A stretch of 47,969 nt of DNA from JBEIGE01 sp040382055 (lineage in GTDB: Bacteria; Pseudomonadota; Gammaproteobacteria; Burkholderiales; Burkholderiaceae_C): NCBI GenBank assembly GCA_040382055.1, contig JBEIGE010000023.1:1-47969 (forward strand), read 5' to 3'. The translations under genes and the position numbers were made by a program. The number at the start of each line of letters is the position of its first letter. The stretch's first letter is position 1. Shown here one piece after another: positions 1 through 8,179 of this stretch. Below the pieces are notes generated by a model. The model saw only the letters and a program-made list of their open reading frames with translations, had not been told where the DNA came from and searched no databases.

Positions 1-529
1 CCATCAAAAAATTCTCGGTTCCGGTGACAGTGACCATGTCGGTGGTAATGCGTGCACCTTTGAGCCGCGTGCGCCCCTCGGGAAGGCGGGCAATCATGTA
101 ACCATGCTCGACCACGATCTCGGCGCCAATGGCCTGCATTCCTTTGATGTGCTGGTCTACCGGCCGTGAGCCAATCGCGCAGCCACCCGGCAGCGACACT
201 CTGGCCTGGCCAAAGCGTGCCAGTAAGGGGCCGAGTGCCAGCACCGAGGCGCGCATGGTCTTGACCAGCTCATACGGTGCTTGCGGTGAGTTCAGCGGGC
301 CGGCATCAATGCGTACCGAGCCGTCGTCAAAGCGCTCCACCGTCACCCCCATGTTGGCAATCAACTTGAGCATGGTCGAGACATCCTGCAGGCGCGGAAC
401 ATTGGTCAGGATTACCGGCTGCGCACTCAGCAAGCAGGCACATAACTCGGGCAAGGCCGCATTCTTGGCCCCCGAAATAGTCACGGTACCCAGCAGAGGG
501 CGACCACCACGTATCAGCAATTTATCCAT
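1..529 (-). CDS. murA: UDP-N-acetylglucosamine 1-carboxyvinyltransferase MurA (partial, N-terminal 176 residues)
   Basis: Catalyses the first committed step of peptidoglycan synthesis in the cytoplasm, transferring enolpyruvate from PEP to UDP-GlcNAc. The visible part begins MDKLLIRGG at an ATG (529-527) and runs off the left edge, so about 40% of a normal 420-residue enzyme is present. The Lys22-Asn23 pair of the UDP-GlcNAc site (GAKNAALP) and the active-site loop cysteine (PGGCAIGSRPVDQH) are both visible. A cysteine there, not aspartate, predicts the fosfomycin-sensitive form; that is knowledge of the family. It lies 25 bases after the bolA-like gene on the same strand, the usual beta-proteobacterial order, and is probably cotranscribed with it. 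Identification is secure; only completeness is unknown. Confidence 0.97.
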   Translation of the reverse strand, partial: MDKLLIRGGRPLLGTVTISGAKNAALPELCACLLSAQPVILTNVPRLQDVSTMLKLIANMGVTVERFDDGSVRIDAGPLNSPQAPYELVKTMRASVLALGPLLARFGQARVSLPGGCAIGSRPVDQHIKGMQAIGAEIVVEHGYMIARLPEGRTRLKGARITTDMVTVTGTENFLM

Positions 530-554
530 TGAATGCGCGCATGTTCGTTGTCCT

Positions 555-803
555 TCAAGCTTCTCTCGGCCGGGCTGACCATTCAGCCGGGGTGAAGGTT
601 TTCATCGACAGGGCATGCACCTCATCGTTCTTGATCTTGGCACCCAGGGTGGCGTAAACGCGCTGATGACGCACGATAGAGCGCTTGCCTTCAAATTCAG
701 GCGACACCACCGTCGCGTACCAGTGGCGTCCATCGCCTTCGAGCTCCAGGTGCTCGCAAGCCAGCCCGCTGGCAATGATAGATTTGAGTTCATCTGCAGT
801 CAT
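555..803 (-). CDS. BolA/IbaG family protein
   Basis: 82-residue protein of the BolA family, small class II KH-like proteins that partner monothiol glutaredoxins in Fe-S cluster handling; some are linked to envelope stress. The family core is visible: an LELEGDGRHWYATVV strand region, the FEGKRSIVRHQRVYATLG segment with the conserved histidine, and the C-terminal EVHALSMKTFTP helix. The length matches IbaG (YrbA), which lies next to murA and the mla genes in E. coli too, so IbaG is the better guess than BolA itself. Start is ATG at 803. It sits between the ABC exporter and murA on the same strand. Confidence 0.93.
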   Translation of the reverse strand: MTADELKSIIASGLACEHLELEGDGRHWYATVVSPEFEGKRSIVRHQRVYATLGAKIKNDEVHALSMKTFTPAEWSARPREA

Positions 804-865
804 GATGCCAATCGTTTCAAAATTTTTGTTAAGGTGTTTTCCTGCGTGCTAGCGTTACATCACGC

Positions 866-1621
866 TCAGCCCCGGATTTTGTAGCCAATTCTCAGAAGGT
901 TGACAGCTACCGCGCTGGTCAGGAGCAGCGCCAGACCCACCACCGCCAAGCTCAACCAGGGCGACACATCACTGACACCGAAAAAGCCATAACGAAAGCC
1001 GTCAATCATGTAAAAGAACGGGTTGAAGTGACTCACTGTCTGCCAGAAAGCGGGCAATGAATGAATAGAGTAAAAAACGCCGCTGAGAAAGGTCATGGGC
1101 ATGATGACAAAGTTTTGAAAAGCGGCAAGCTGGTCAAATTTTTCGGCCCACAAACCAGCGATCACGCCCATGGTACCGAGCAGGGCCGAGCACAGAAAAG
1201 CAAACACAAAAATCCACAAGGGTGCGATAAAACTGATCTTGGTAAACCAGGCTGTCACCGCAAACACCCCGGCACCTACCACCATGCCGCGCACGACCGA
1301 AGAGCCTACATAGGCAAAAAACCAGTTCCAATGCGACAGCGGCGTGAGCAGCAAAAAAACAAGGTTGCCCATGACCTTGCTCTGAATCAGGGACGACGAA
1401 CTGTTGGCAAATGAGTTCTGCAAAATACTCATCATCACCAGGCCGGGCAGCAAAAAGGCGGTGTAGCTCACACTGTCATAAATCTTGACATGGTCTTCCA
1501 GCACATGGCCAAAGATCATCAGGTAGAGCACAGCCGTCAACACCGGCGCGCCGACCGTCTGGAAACCGACTTTCCAGAAACGCAGCACCTCTTTGTAGAG
1601 CAGGGTTTGCCAGCCGTTCAT
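866..1621 (-). CDS. ABC-2 type transporter permease (YadH-like)
   Basis: 251-residue inner-membrane permease with about six hydrophobic segments and the ABC2-membrane architecture; a central FVIMPMTFLSGVFYSIHSLP motif is characteristic of this exporter family. It pairs with the ATPase gene immediately upstream: the ATPase stop and this ATG overlap as ATGA (1618-1621), indicating translational coupling. Substrate is unknown. The E. coli homologues YadG/YadH have no settled substrate, and the neighbouring Mla genes only suggest an envelope role. Family confidence is high; any named substrate would be a guess. Confidence 0.9.
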   Translation of the reverse strand: MNGWQTLLYKEVLRFWKVGFQTVGAPVLTAVLYLMIFGHVLEDHVKIYDSVSYTAFLLPGLVMMSILQNSFANSSSSLIQSKVMGNLVFLLLTPLSHWNWFFAYVGSSVVRGMVVGAGVFAVTAWFTKISFIAPLWIFVFAFLCSALLGTMGVIAGLWAEKFDQLAAFQNFVIMPMTFLSGVFYSIHSLPAFWQTVSHFNPFFYMIDGFRYGFFGVSDVSPWLSLAVVGLALLLTSAVAVNLLRIGYKIRG

Positions 1622-2592
1622 GGGGCAGGCGCCTCAGAAGTGGTCAACGCATGCGCGCCTCCATGCACTATGTCCTGCGCTGTATGACCCATGACATCCA
1701 GAAACACATCTTCCAGGTCAGCCTTGCGGATTTCGATGTCCTGCGCTAGCAGTCCGGCTTCGCGCACTGCCGCAAGATACTGCTCGACTTCGAGTGCACT
1801 GTGCGCCGGGAACTGCACAATACGGCCCGTAATGCGGGCTTTATCCTTTAACAGCTTAGGAAGTTCGCTATCAATTTTGAATCTTAAAACATTGCTGGAG
1901 GCCGCTTTCAACAAGGCGCTGGTGGTATCCAAAGCAACCACCTGGCCGGTTTTCAGCATGGCAATGCGGCCGCATAGGGCTTCCGCTTCCTCCAGATAAT
2001 GCGTGGTCAGCAAGACCGTGTGGCCTTGCTTGTTGAGCTTGGCAATGAATTGCCAGAGCGTTTGGCGCAACTCCACATCAACGCCCGCAGTGGGCTCGTC
2101 CAGCACAATCACCGGAGGCTTGTGCACCAGCGCCTGAGCCACCAGCATGCGGCGCTTCATGCCACCGGAAAGCTGTCGCATATTTGAATTGGCCTTGTCC
2201 GCCAGACCCAGACTCTCCAACAACTCGTCGATCCATGCGCCGTTGTTCTTGACACCGAAATAACCGGACTGGATGTGAAGTGCCTCTCGCACGTTGAAAA
2301 ACGGGTCGAACACCAGCTCCTGGGGCACCACACCTAGGCTGCGGCGGGCCTGGGCGTAATCTTTTTGTACGTCATGCCCCAGCACCATGGCTCGGCCTGA
2401 AGTGGGCCGGTTCAGACCAGCCAAGATGCTGATCAAGGTGGTTTTACCCGCCCCGTTAGGTCCGAGCAGGCCAAAAAACTCACCTTGCTCAATATCCAGA
2501 CTGACCTTGTTCAAGGCCGTGAAGGTTCCACCTTTGGGGCTGCGGGTCGACGGATAGGTCTTGGTGACGGACTGGAAGGAGATGGCGAGCAT
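1618..2592 (-). CDS. ABC transporter ATP-binding protein (YadG-like)
   Basis: 324-residue cytoplasmic ATPase that should energise the permease encoded downstream. Walker A GPNGAGKT is at residues 44-51, signature LSGGMKRR from 141, Walker B VIVLDEPTAGVD around 161-172, and a downstream LLTTHYLEEAE switch region. The roughly 80 residues after the nucleotide-binding domain form the C-terminal extension common in drug or polysaccharide exporter ATPases of the ABC-2 type. ATG start at 2592 is 54 bases after the mlaB stop. It probably belongs to the same transcript as the mla genes, but the sequence does not prove this. Confidence 0.92.
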   Translation of the reverse strand: MLAISFQSVTKTYPSTRSPKGGTFTALNKVSLDIEQGEFFGLLGPNGAGKTTLISILAGLNRPTSGRAMVLGHDVQKDYAQARRSLGVVPQELVFDPFFNVREALHIQSGYFGVKNNGAWIDELLESLGLADKANSNMRQLSGGMKRRMLVAQALVHKPPVIVLDEPTAGVDVELRQTLWQFIAKLNKQGHTVLLTTHYLEEAEALCGRIAMLKTGQVVALDTTSALLKAASSNVLRFKIDSELPKLLKDKARITGRIVQFPAHSALEVEQYLAAVREAGLLAQDIEIRKADLEDVFLDVMGHTAQDIVHGGAHALTTSEAPAP

Positions 2593-2646
2593 GGGAGTGG
2601 GCTATTTTAAGCCCTTGGTTGGTCCACCAGCCAGGATGACGGGTAT

Positions 2647-2940
2647 TCAGAGTGCAGGCGGCTGGAGCTCGGGCAGAGCGGCCAACAGGTCTTGAACCCC
2701 GTACAAGGTGGCCAAGTCAGTCAGGCGGGGTGATAAACCGCGAATGGCAAATCCTTTGCCCAGTTTGAGACTTTCACGACGACAGGCCAGCAGCACCGCC
2801 AGGGCCGATGAGTCGAAACGCGCCAAGGATGAGGCATCGACCAGAACCTCTGGCTCATTCTGGTCGCGCAAAGCCTGCAAGAGCGTGCGCAAGGCAAGGC
2901 GGGATTGGTCGTAGGTCAACGCCTGCGGCAGTACCAGCAC
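2647..2940 (-). CDS. mlaB: MlaB, STAS-domain subunit of the Mla phospholipid transporter
   Basis: 97-residue single STAS domain. The VDASSLARFDSSALAVLL stretch (residues 34-51) carries the conserved serine pair of the STAS anti-sigma-antagonist fold. In the MlaFEDB complex this protein binds and stabilises the MlaF ATPase on the cytoplasmic face. It starts with GTG at 2940, two bases after the mlaC stop, with an AAGG Shine-Dalgarno-like sequence seven bases upstream inside the mlaC end. Small size and position immediately after mlaC make the call good even though STAS domains are short and divergent. Confidence 0.88.
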   Translation of the reverse strand: MLVLPQALTYDQSRLALRTLLQALRDQNEPEVLVDASSLARFDSSALAVLLACRRESLKLGKGFAIRGLSPRLTDLATLYGVQDLLAALPELQPPAL

Positions 2941-2942
2941 GA

Positions 2943-3593
2943 TCAGCCTTTTTTGGCGTTGGCTTTGTTGCGGTCAGCCAGAACAGTGATCAGACCATCA
3001 ATGCCCTTGTTGCTGATTTCCTGGGCAAACTGGCTTCGGTAGGTTTCCACTAACCAGACCCCCAGCACATTGAGGTTGTAGATTTTCCAGCCCAGTCCCT
3101 GGCCCGGGGTTTTTTCCATCCGGTAGTCGAGCTGTATCGGGTCACCCCGACCAATGACTTCGGTGCGTACCACAATCTCCTTGTCGTCAGCCGCCGCGCG
3201 CAAGGGTTTAACAACAACGGCCTGGTCCGAAACCTGGGAAACAGCGCCCGCATAGGTGCGAACCAGCAAGGTCTTGAACTCGTCCTGCAGGCGTTTTTGC
3301 TGCTCAGGTGTAGCCGAACGCCAATTCGGGCCGACGGCAGACGCCGTCATACGCGCAAAGTTGACATTCGGCATGATCTTGCTATCCACCAGAGCAACCA
3401 AGCGGTTCATGTCGTTGGACAGATTGGTTTTGTCGGCCTTGATGATGTCGAGCATTTCGTTGGAAAGCCGCTTGATCATGGCGTCCGGTGCCTCGTCGGC
3501 AGCATGCGCACTGACGCTTGACAATACCGCAGCACTGGCCAGCAATCCAGTAAACAATGCGGTGAGAACCTGGTTGGCAAAACGTCTATCCAT
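2943..3593 (-). CDS. mlaC: MlaC, periplasmic phospholipid-binding protein
   Basis: 216-residue periplasmic carrier that shuttles phospholipids between the outer-membrane MlaA complex and the inner-membrane MlaFEDB transporter (Ttg2D/MlaC family). A signal peptide spans about residues 1-31 and ends AHA|ADE. Family core segments include RMTASAVGPNWRSATPEQQ and LLVRTYAGAVSQ. I prefer ATG at 3593 because GGAAAG lies seven bases before it; an upstream in-frame TTG (3608) would add five residues but has no ribosome site. An 80-base gap separates it from mlaA. The next gene, mlaB, starts two bases after its stop. Confidence 0.93.
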   Translation of the reverse strand: MDRRFANQVLTALFTGLLASAAVLSSVSAHAADEAPDAMIKRLSNEMLDIIKADKTNLSNDMNRLVALVDSKIMPNVNFARMTASAVGPNWRSATPEQQKRLQDEFKTLLVRTYAGAVSQVSDQAVVVKPLRAAADDKEIVVRTEVIGRGDPIQLDYRMEKTPGQGLGWKIYNLNVLGVWLVETYRSQFAQEISNKGIDGLITVLADRNKANAKKG

Positions 3594-3674
3594 GATTGAA
3601 CTTTCCAATAAATCAGTATTAATTAACGCAACCCTGACCGGCGCGATGACACAGTCGAGCTAAGGGCAAGAGAC

Positions 3675-4406
3675 TTACCTGGGACCGCTTTGCATATCCG
3701 GATCCGGCTCATCTGGTGGTTCGCCATCAAAAACCGCATTGCGCCTACGTTGCAAAAACCCATCGCGGACAAAAGTGTAGTTGTCAAGCGCGGATTCATC
3801 AACCAGATCTCCAGCCTTGAGCAAATTGGCACGAATCCCAACGATTCGCGTAACTATGAGCGTGTTGCGAACAGGAATATTGTCCGACTGGGAAACAATG
3901 TTACCCCGGAATTCAACTGGCAGAGCCACACTATCACGCAGCGTGGACGGGCCCAACAAGGGCAGAACGACGTAAGGGCCTGGTCCGACCCCCCAGTAGC
4001 CAAGGGTTTGTCCGAAATCTTCGGAATGCCTGCGGATTTTCATTTCGGAAGCCACATCAAGAACGCCCCCCAACCCGAAAAACGTGTTGACAGCAACCCG
4101 AAAGAAACTGTCAGCCGAAGCCTCGCCTTTGAGCTGAAGCACGTTGTTCACAAACGACCAGACATCTTCCAGGTTGTTGAAGAAATTGGTCACACCACGA
4201 CGCACCAGCTCAGGCACCACTTCTTTGTAAGTGGAGGCTACAGGCTTGAGAACGTTGCGGTCCACCGTGTCGTTGAACTTATAGACGCCTCGGTTGAAAG
4301 GCTCAAGCGGGTCTTTCGGATTGGCATTCGGTCCGGTCGCGCAAGCCGACACCAGGCAGGCCAGCAGCACCACGACCAGTCTCAAAAGCGCATTGGAAAG
4401 CCTCAC
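3675..4406 (-). CDS. mlaA: MlaA (VacJ) outer-membrane lipoprotein
   Basis: 243-residue lipoprotein that removes mislocalised phospholipids from the outer leaflet and hands them to MlaC. The lipobox LVSAC puts the lipidated cysteine at residue 22. The VacJ hallmark DPLEPFNRGVYKFNDTVD follows, then the NFFNNLEDVWSFVNNVLQ and RRHSEDFGQTLGYWGVGPGPYVVLPLLGPST motifs. It begins with GTG at 4406, overlapping the mlaD stop as GTGA. In E. coli mlaA is unlinked from mlaFEDCB; here it sits inside the operon between mlaD and mlaC, so all Mla parts are encoded together. Confidence 0.95.
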   Translation of the reverse strand: MRLSNALLRLVVVLLACLVSACATGPNANPKDPLEPFNRGVYKFNDTVDRNVLKPVASTYKEVVPELVRRGVTNFFNNLEDVWSFVNNVLQLKGEASADSFFRVAVNTFFGLGGVLDVASEMKIRRHSEDFGQTLGYWGVGPGPYVVLPLLGPSTLRDSVALPVEFRGNIVSQSDNIPVRNTLIVTRIVGIRANLLKAGDLVDESALDNYTFVRDGFLQRRRNAVFDGEPPDEPDPDMQSGPR

Positions 4407-4888
4407 TTGGGGTCCTTGTCTGGTGCAGACTTGGTTTCAGCTGCCTTGCTGTACAAAAACTGACTGATCAGGTTTTCCAGTACCACGGCCGACTGTGTAC
4501 TGATAATCTTGTCACCTGCCGCCAGAATCTTCTCTTCGGCACCGGCTTCGATGCCGATGTATTGCTCACCCAGCAAGCCGCTGGTGAGGATCTTCAAGGA
4601 GCTGTCCTTGGGGAAAGCAAACCGGGACTCCAGGGTCAGCGTGGCAATTGCCTGAAATGTTTTGTCGTCAAAGCCTATGGACTCAACCCGGCCCACCACC
4701 ACCCCCGAGCTTTTCACGGCAGCCTTGGGCTTGAGCCCGCCGATATTGTCGAACTTGGCCGTGACTCGGTACACCGACTGGAAATTCAGACTCAGCAGAT
4801 TGGCCGATTGCAATGCCAAAAACAAAATAGCAGCGCCGCCTAAGAGCACAAATAGGCCGACCCAAATATCGATGGTTGAACGTTGCAT
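4403..4888 (-). CDS. mlaD: MlaD, MCE-domain subunit of the Mla transporter
   Basis: 161-residue inner-membrane-anchored MCE protein that forms the periplasmic hexameric ring through which lipid passes. There is one N-terminal transmembrane segment (about residues 8-30, IWVGLFVLLGGAAILFLALQ), then an MCE domain with the family signature FDNIGGLKPKAAVKSSGVVVGRV and the SGLLGEQYIGIEAG loop. The C-terminal tail is hydrophilic. ATG start at 4888 is preceded by a purine-rich GGAAGAAAGAA. It overlaps mlaA downstream by four bases and follows mlaE after about 40 bases. Confidence 0.96.
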   Translation of the reverse strand: MQRSTIDIWVGLFVLLGGAAILFLALQSANLLSLNFQSVYRVTAKFDNIGGLKPKAAVKSSGVVVGRVESIGFDDKTFQAIATLTLESRFAFPKDSSLKILTSGLLGEQYIGIEAGAEEKILAAGDKIISTQSAVVLENLISQFLYSKAAETKSAPDKDPK

Positions 4889-4928
4889 TTCTTTCTTCCA
4901 AATACTTGTTATCTCAAAAGCTTTTATC

Positions 4929-5711
4929 TCAAATACTGAACATCAACGCTGTAAGCACAAAGTCTAGCGCCAGCACGGCCAGTGAGGCAACCACCACCGT
5001 CCGGGTGGTCGCCCGCGACACGCCCTCAGGCGTGGCCTGTGCCTCAAAACCCTGGTACAGGGCCACAAACGTGACCGTGAAGCCAAATACAACGCTCTTG
5101 ACCACGCCGTTGCCCACATCCTTCCAGACATCCACACCACCCTGCATCTGGCTCCAGAAGGAGCCGGCGTCAAGTCCGATCATGAGAACTCCCACGACCC
5201 AGCCGCCAATCACGCCTACGGCGCTGAACACCGCGGCCAGCAGAGGCATGGTGATTACACCGGCCCAAAAACGTGGCCCCAGTATGCGCTGGACCGGGTC
5301 TACTGCCATCATCTCCATGGCGCTGAGCTGCTCACCGGCCTTCATCAGGCCGATTTCGGCAGTGAGCGATGTTCCGGCCCTCCCGGCAAACAACAAGGCT
5401 GACACCACAGGCCCGAGTTCTCGCACCAGGCTCAGGGTCACCAGAAGACCCAAGGCCTCGGAAGAACCGTAGCGCTGCAAGGTGTAGTAGCCCTGCAGGC
5501 CCAGCACAAAGCCAACGAACAAGCCTGATACACCAATGATGGCCAGAGAGTAGTTACCAAGGAAATGAATCTGGTCACGCACCAAAGCAAAGCGGCGCAT
5601 CACCGACGGGAAAATCAATACCAGACGCACAAAAAAACGGCTGGCATGGCCTAAATCCGCCAAGCCCCGGCGGGTGGCCAGACCCAAGCGTCTGACAAAC
5701 AACAAGCTCAT
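4929..5711 (-). CDS. mlaE: MlaE, permease subunit of the Mla transporter
   Basis: 260-residue integral membrane permease of the MlaE (YrbE) family that forms the transmembrane core binding MlaD and MlaF. About five or six hydrophobic segments are visible. Family markers are SLVRELGPVVSALLFAGRAGTSLTAEIG, with the EQLSAMEMMAVDP coupling-helix region after it, and FWAGVITMPLLA. Start is ATG at 5711, overlapping the mlaF stop as ATGA (5708-5711). Length is normal for the family. Confidence 0.96.
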   Translation of the reverse strand: MSLLFVRRLGLATRRGLADLGHASRFFVRLVLIFPSVMRRFALVRDQIHFLGNYSLAIIGVSGLFVGFVLGLQGYYTLQRYGSSEALGLLVTLSLVRELGPVVSALLFAGRAGTSLTAEIGLMKAGEQLSAMEMMAVDPVQRILGPRFWAGVITMPLLAAVFSAVGVIGGWVVGVLMIGLDAGSFWSQMQGGVDVWKDVGNGVVKSVVFGFTVTFVALYQGFEAQATPEGVSRATTRTVVVASLAVLALDFVLTALMFSI

Positions 5712-6544
5712 GACCGGCTTCCCCCTGAAACAGCGGATTCAGCATCAAAGTCAGCACCAACATCCGGCGCAGGGTAGTGAAACCGGACTGGTCCATCTGG
5801 CAGCGCATTGACAAACTGGTTAACCAAGGGGTCGATACTGTGGCGAACTTCTTCAGGTGTGCCTTGGGCGGCTACGCGTCCGTTGGCCAGAATAATGACC
5901 TTGTCGGCAATCGCGAAGGTCTCTTCCAGATCGTGGGTCACAATGATGCTGGTCAACCCCAGCGCCTTGTTGAGGTCACGGATCAGACGGGCAGCTGTAC
6001 CCAGGGAGATCGGATCCAGACCAGCGAAGGGCTCGTCGTACATCACCAGCTCAGGATCGAGTGCAATGGCCCTGGCCAGCGCCACCCTGCGCGCCATGCC
6101 ACCCGAAACTTCGCTCGGCATCAAGTCGCGGGCACCACGAAGGCCCACCGCATTGAGTTTCATCAGTACGATGTCGCGGATCATCGCGGGAGATAAATCC
6201 GTATGTTCGCGCAAGGGGAAGGCCACATTGTCAAACACACTCAGGTCGGTAAACAAAGCCCCAAACTGAAACAGCATGCCCATGCGCCTGCGGGCAGCGT
6301 ACAGCTCGACAGCATCCATGCGGGTCACATCCCGACCATCAAACAACACTTCGCCGCTCTGGGCGCGGTTCTGACCTCCGATCAACCTCAAAATAGTTGT
6401 CTTGCCACCGCCAGAGGCGCCCATCAGCGCTGGTACCTTGCCACGCGGAATGGCGAGGGACACGTTGTCAAGAATGATGCGCTCGCCATAACCGAAGGTC
6501 AAGCGATTGAGTTCAACAAGAGATTCAGAAGGGGTTGGGTCCAT
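5708..6544 (-). CDS. mlaF: MlaF, ATPase subunit of the Mla transporter
   Basis: 278-residue ATPase powering lipid transport by MlaFEDB. Walker A GASGGGKT at residues 42-49, signature VSGGMARR at about 146-153, Walker B LVMYDEP at 166-172 and the IIVTHDLEE switch are present. I place the start at ATG 6544 (MDPTPSES). The frame stays open upstream to ATG 6583, but that 13-codon extension lies across the hairpin I assign as the gltD terminator, so it is unlikely to be coding. No clear Shine-Dalgarno precedes 6544, so the start is less certain than the identity. It is the first gene of the mla operon. Confidence 0.93.
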   Translation of the reverse strand: MDPTPSESLVELNRLTFGYGERIILDNVSLAIPRGKVPALMGASGGGKTTILRLIGGQNRAQSGEVLFDGRDVTRMDAVELYAARRRMGMLFQFGALFTDLSVFDNVAFPLREHTDLSPAMIRDIVLMKLNAVGLRGARDLMPSEVSGGMARRVALARAIALDPELVMYDEPFAGLDPISLGTAARLIRDLNKALGLTSIIVTHDLEETFAIADKVIILANGRVAAQGTPEEVRHSIDPLVNQFVNALPDGPVRFHYPAPDVGADFDAESAVSGGSRS

Positions 6545-6545
6545 A

Positions 6546-6574
6546 AAACACAAAAGCCGGGGATTGTCCGGCTT
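6546..6574 (-). terminator. Intrinsic terminator after gltD, abutting mlaF
   Basis: Read on the minus strand: a perfect 7-bp stem AAGCCGG/CCGGCTT with a 7-base loop, followed by TTGTGTTTT. It lies about 70 bases after the gltD stop and is the natural end of the gltBD transcript. Its T-rich tail runs straight into the proposed mlaF ATG at 6544. Confidence 0.7.
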
Positions 6575-6643
6575 GCGCATCATAAAGGATCGATCTTTGA
6601 AGAAATTTTCCCAGCCTGTGAAAAGACACCCGCAACCAGGTTT

Positions 6644-8110
6644 TCAACGCGGCAGGTCGCTGGTGCCCATCAAAAACTCATCCACAGACCTGGCCGCCTG
6701 ACGGCCCTCGCGGATCGCCCAAACCACAAGACTCTGACCACGACGGATATCACCGGCAGCAAAAACCTTGGGTACGTTGGTGGCATACCCCCCGGTCATG
6801 TCGGTGCTGGCCTTGGCGTTACCGCGAGCGTCCTTTTCTATGCCAAAAGCATCAAGTACGGTGGCAACCGGGTTCACAAAGCCCATCGCCAACAAAACCA
6901 GGTCGGCTTTATGGGTTTTTTCAGTCCCCGCGATTTCAAGCAGTTTGCCGTCCTTGAATTCAACATGCACCGTTTTGAGGCCTGTAACTTTGCCGTTTTC
7001 GCCGATAAATTCTTTGGTTGACACCGCAAATGCGCGCTCGCAACCTTCTTCGTGACTGGAACTGGTGCGCAATTTCAACGGCCAGTAAGGCCAGGTCAGG
7101 GGTCGGTTTTCTTCTTCCGGCGGCTGGGGCATGACCTCAAACTGGGTCACGTGGGCTGCTCCATGGCGATTGCTGGTGCCCACGCAGTCGCTCCCGGTAT
7201 CACCGCCACCGATGACGATGACATGTTTGCCATCGGCGCGCAGCTGATCCTTGAGTTTGTCACCCGCATTGATCTTGTTTTGCTGCGGCAGAAATTCCAT
7301 GGCGAAATGAATACCCGCCAGATCACGCCCCGGAACGGGCAGGTCACGTGACTGCTCAGAACCACCGGTCAGCAACACCGCATCAAAGTCTTTTTTCAAT
7401 TGCTCTGCGGAGATGGTCTCACGAGCCCAGTTGGTCACCTTGCTGCCTTGGGGCAGGGCGCCGACCAGCACGCTGGTTCGGATAGTCACGCCCTCAAGCA
7501 CCATCTGCTCGACCCGGCGGTCAATGTGGGACTTTTCCATCTTGAAATCAGGAATACCATATCGCAACAAACCACCTATGCGGTCGTTCTTCTCGAACAA
7601 GGTGACGTCATGACCCACACGCGCCAGTTGCTGGGCAGCAGCCATACCGGCAGGGCCGGAGCCCACCACGGCGACCTTTTTACCGGTTTTATGCAGTGCC
7701 GGGCGCGGCTTGACCCAGCCCTCATGCCAGGCCCGGTCGATGATGGCGTGCTCTATCGATTTGATACCGACTGCATCGTCATTCACATTCAGTGTGCAGG
7801 CGGCCTCGCAAGGTGCAGGACAGATGCGGCCGGTAAATTCGGGAAAGTTGTTGGTGCTGTGCAACACGTCTATGGCATTCTTCCAGTCGCCCTGAAACAC
7901 CAGCTCATTGAAGTCCGGAATGATGTTGTTGACCGGACAGCCATTGTTGCAAAAGGGAGTTCCGCAGTCCATGCAACGTGCGCTTTGAACCTTGGCTTGT
8001 TTGTCGTCAAGTCCGACCACAAACTCCTTGTAATTTTTCAGCCGCTCAGTAACTGGCTTGTAGCCTTCCTCAACGCGCTGAAACTCCATGAAACCGGTAA
8101 TTTTCCCCAT
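6644..8110 (-). CDS. gltD: Glutamate synthase (NADPH) small subunit GltD
   Basis: 488-residue beta subunit of glutamate synthase, which passes electrons from NADPH via FAD and Fe-S clusters to GltB. N-terminal cysteines at about 46, 49, 54 and 58 (CMDCGTPFCNNGC) and the following CPAPCEAAC ligate Fe-S clusters. VAVVGSGPAGMAAAQ binds FAD and VIVIGGGDTGSDCVG binds NADPH. I start at ATG 8110, seven bases after AAGGA; the in-frame TTG at 8125 and ATG at 8113 fit that ribosome site less well. It follows gltB by about 70 bases on the same strand and ends in the hairpin at 6546-6574. Confidence 0.97.
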   Translation of the reverse strand: MGKITGFMEFQRVEEGYKPVTERLKNYKEFVVGLDDKQAKVQSARCMDCGTPFCNNGCPVNNIIPDFNELVFQGDWKNAIDVLHSTNNFPEFTGRICPAPCEAACTLNVNDDAVGIKSIEHAIIDRAWHEGWVKPRPALHKTGKKVAVVGSGPAGMAAAQQLARVGHDVTLFEKNDRIGGLLRYGIPDFKMEKSHIDRRVEQMVLEGVTIRTSVLVGALPQGSKVTNWARETISAEQLKKDFDAVLLTGGSEQSRDLPVPGRDLAGIHFAMEFLPQQNKINAGDKLKDQLRADGKHVIVIGGGDTGSDCVGTSNRHGAAHVTQFEVMPQPPEEENRPLTWPYWPLKLRTSSSHEEGCERAFAVSTKEFIGENGKVTGLKTVHVEFKDGKLLEIAGTEKTHKADLVLLAMGFVNPVATVLDAFGIEKDARGNAKASTDMTGGYATNVPKVFAAGDIRRGQSLVVWAIREGRQAARSVDEFLMGTSDLPR

Positions 8111-8179
8111 CATCTCATCCTTCAATATCTAGACAAATCAGTCCAAGCTGCAGCGCAGGTGCCAGCCTGGTGTTTTTTG

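Noticed and set aside
3594..3608. TTG start five codons upstream for mlaC
   Set aside because: The GGAAAG ribosome site is placed for the ATG at 3593 and lies inside the extension.
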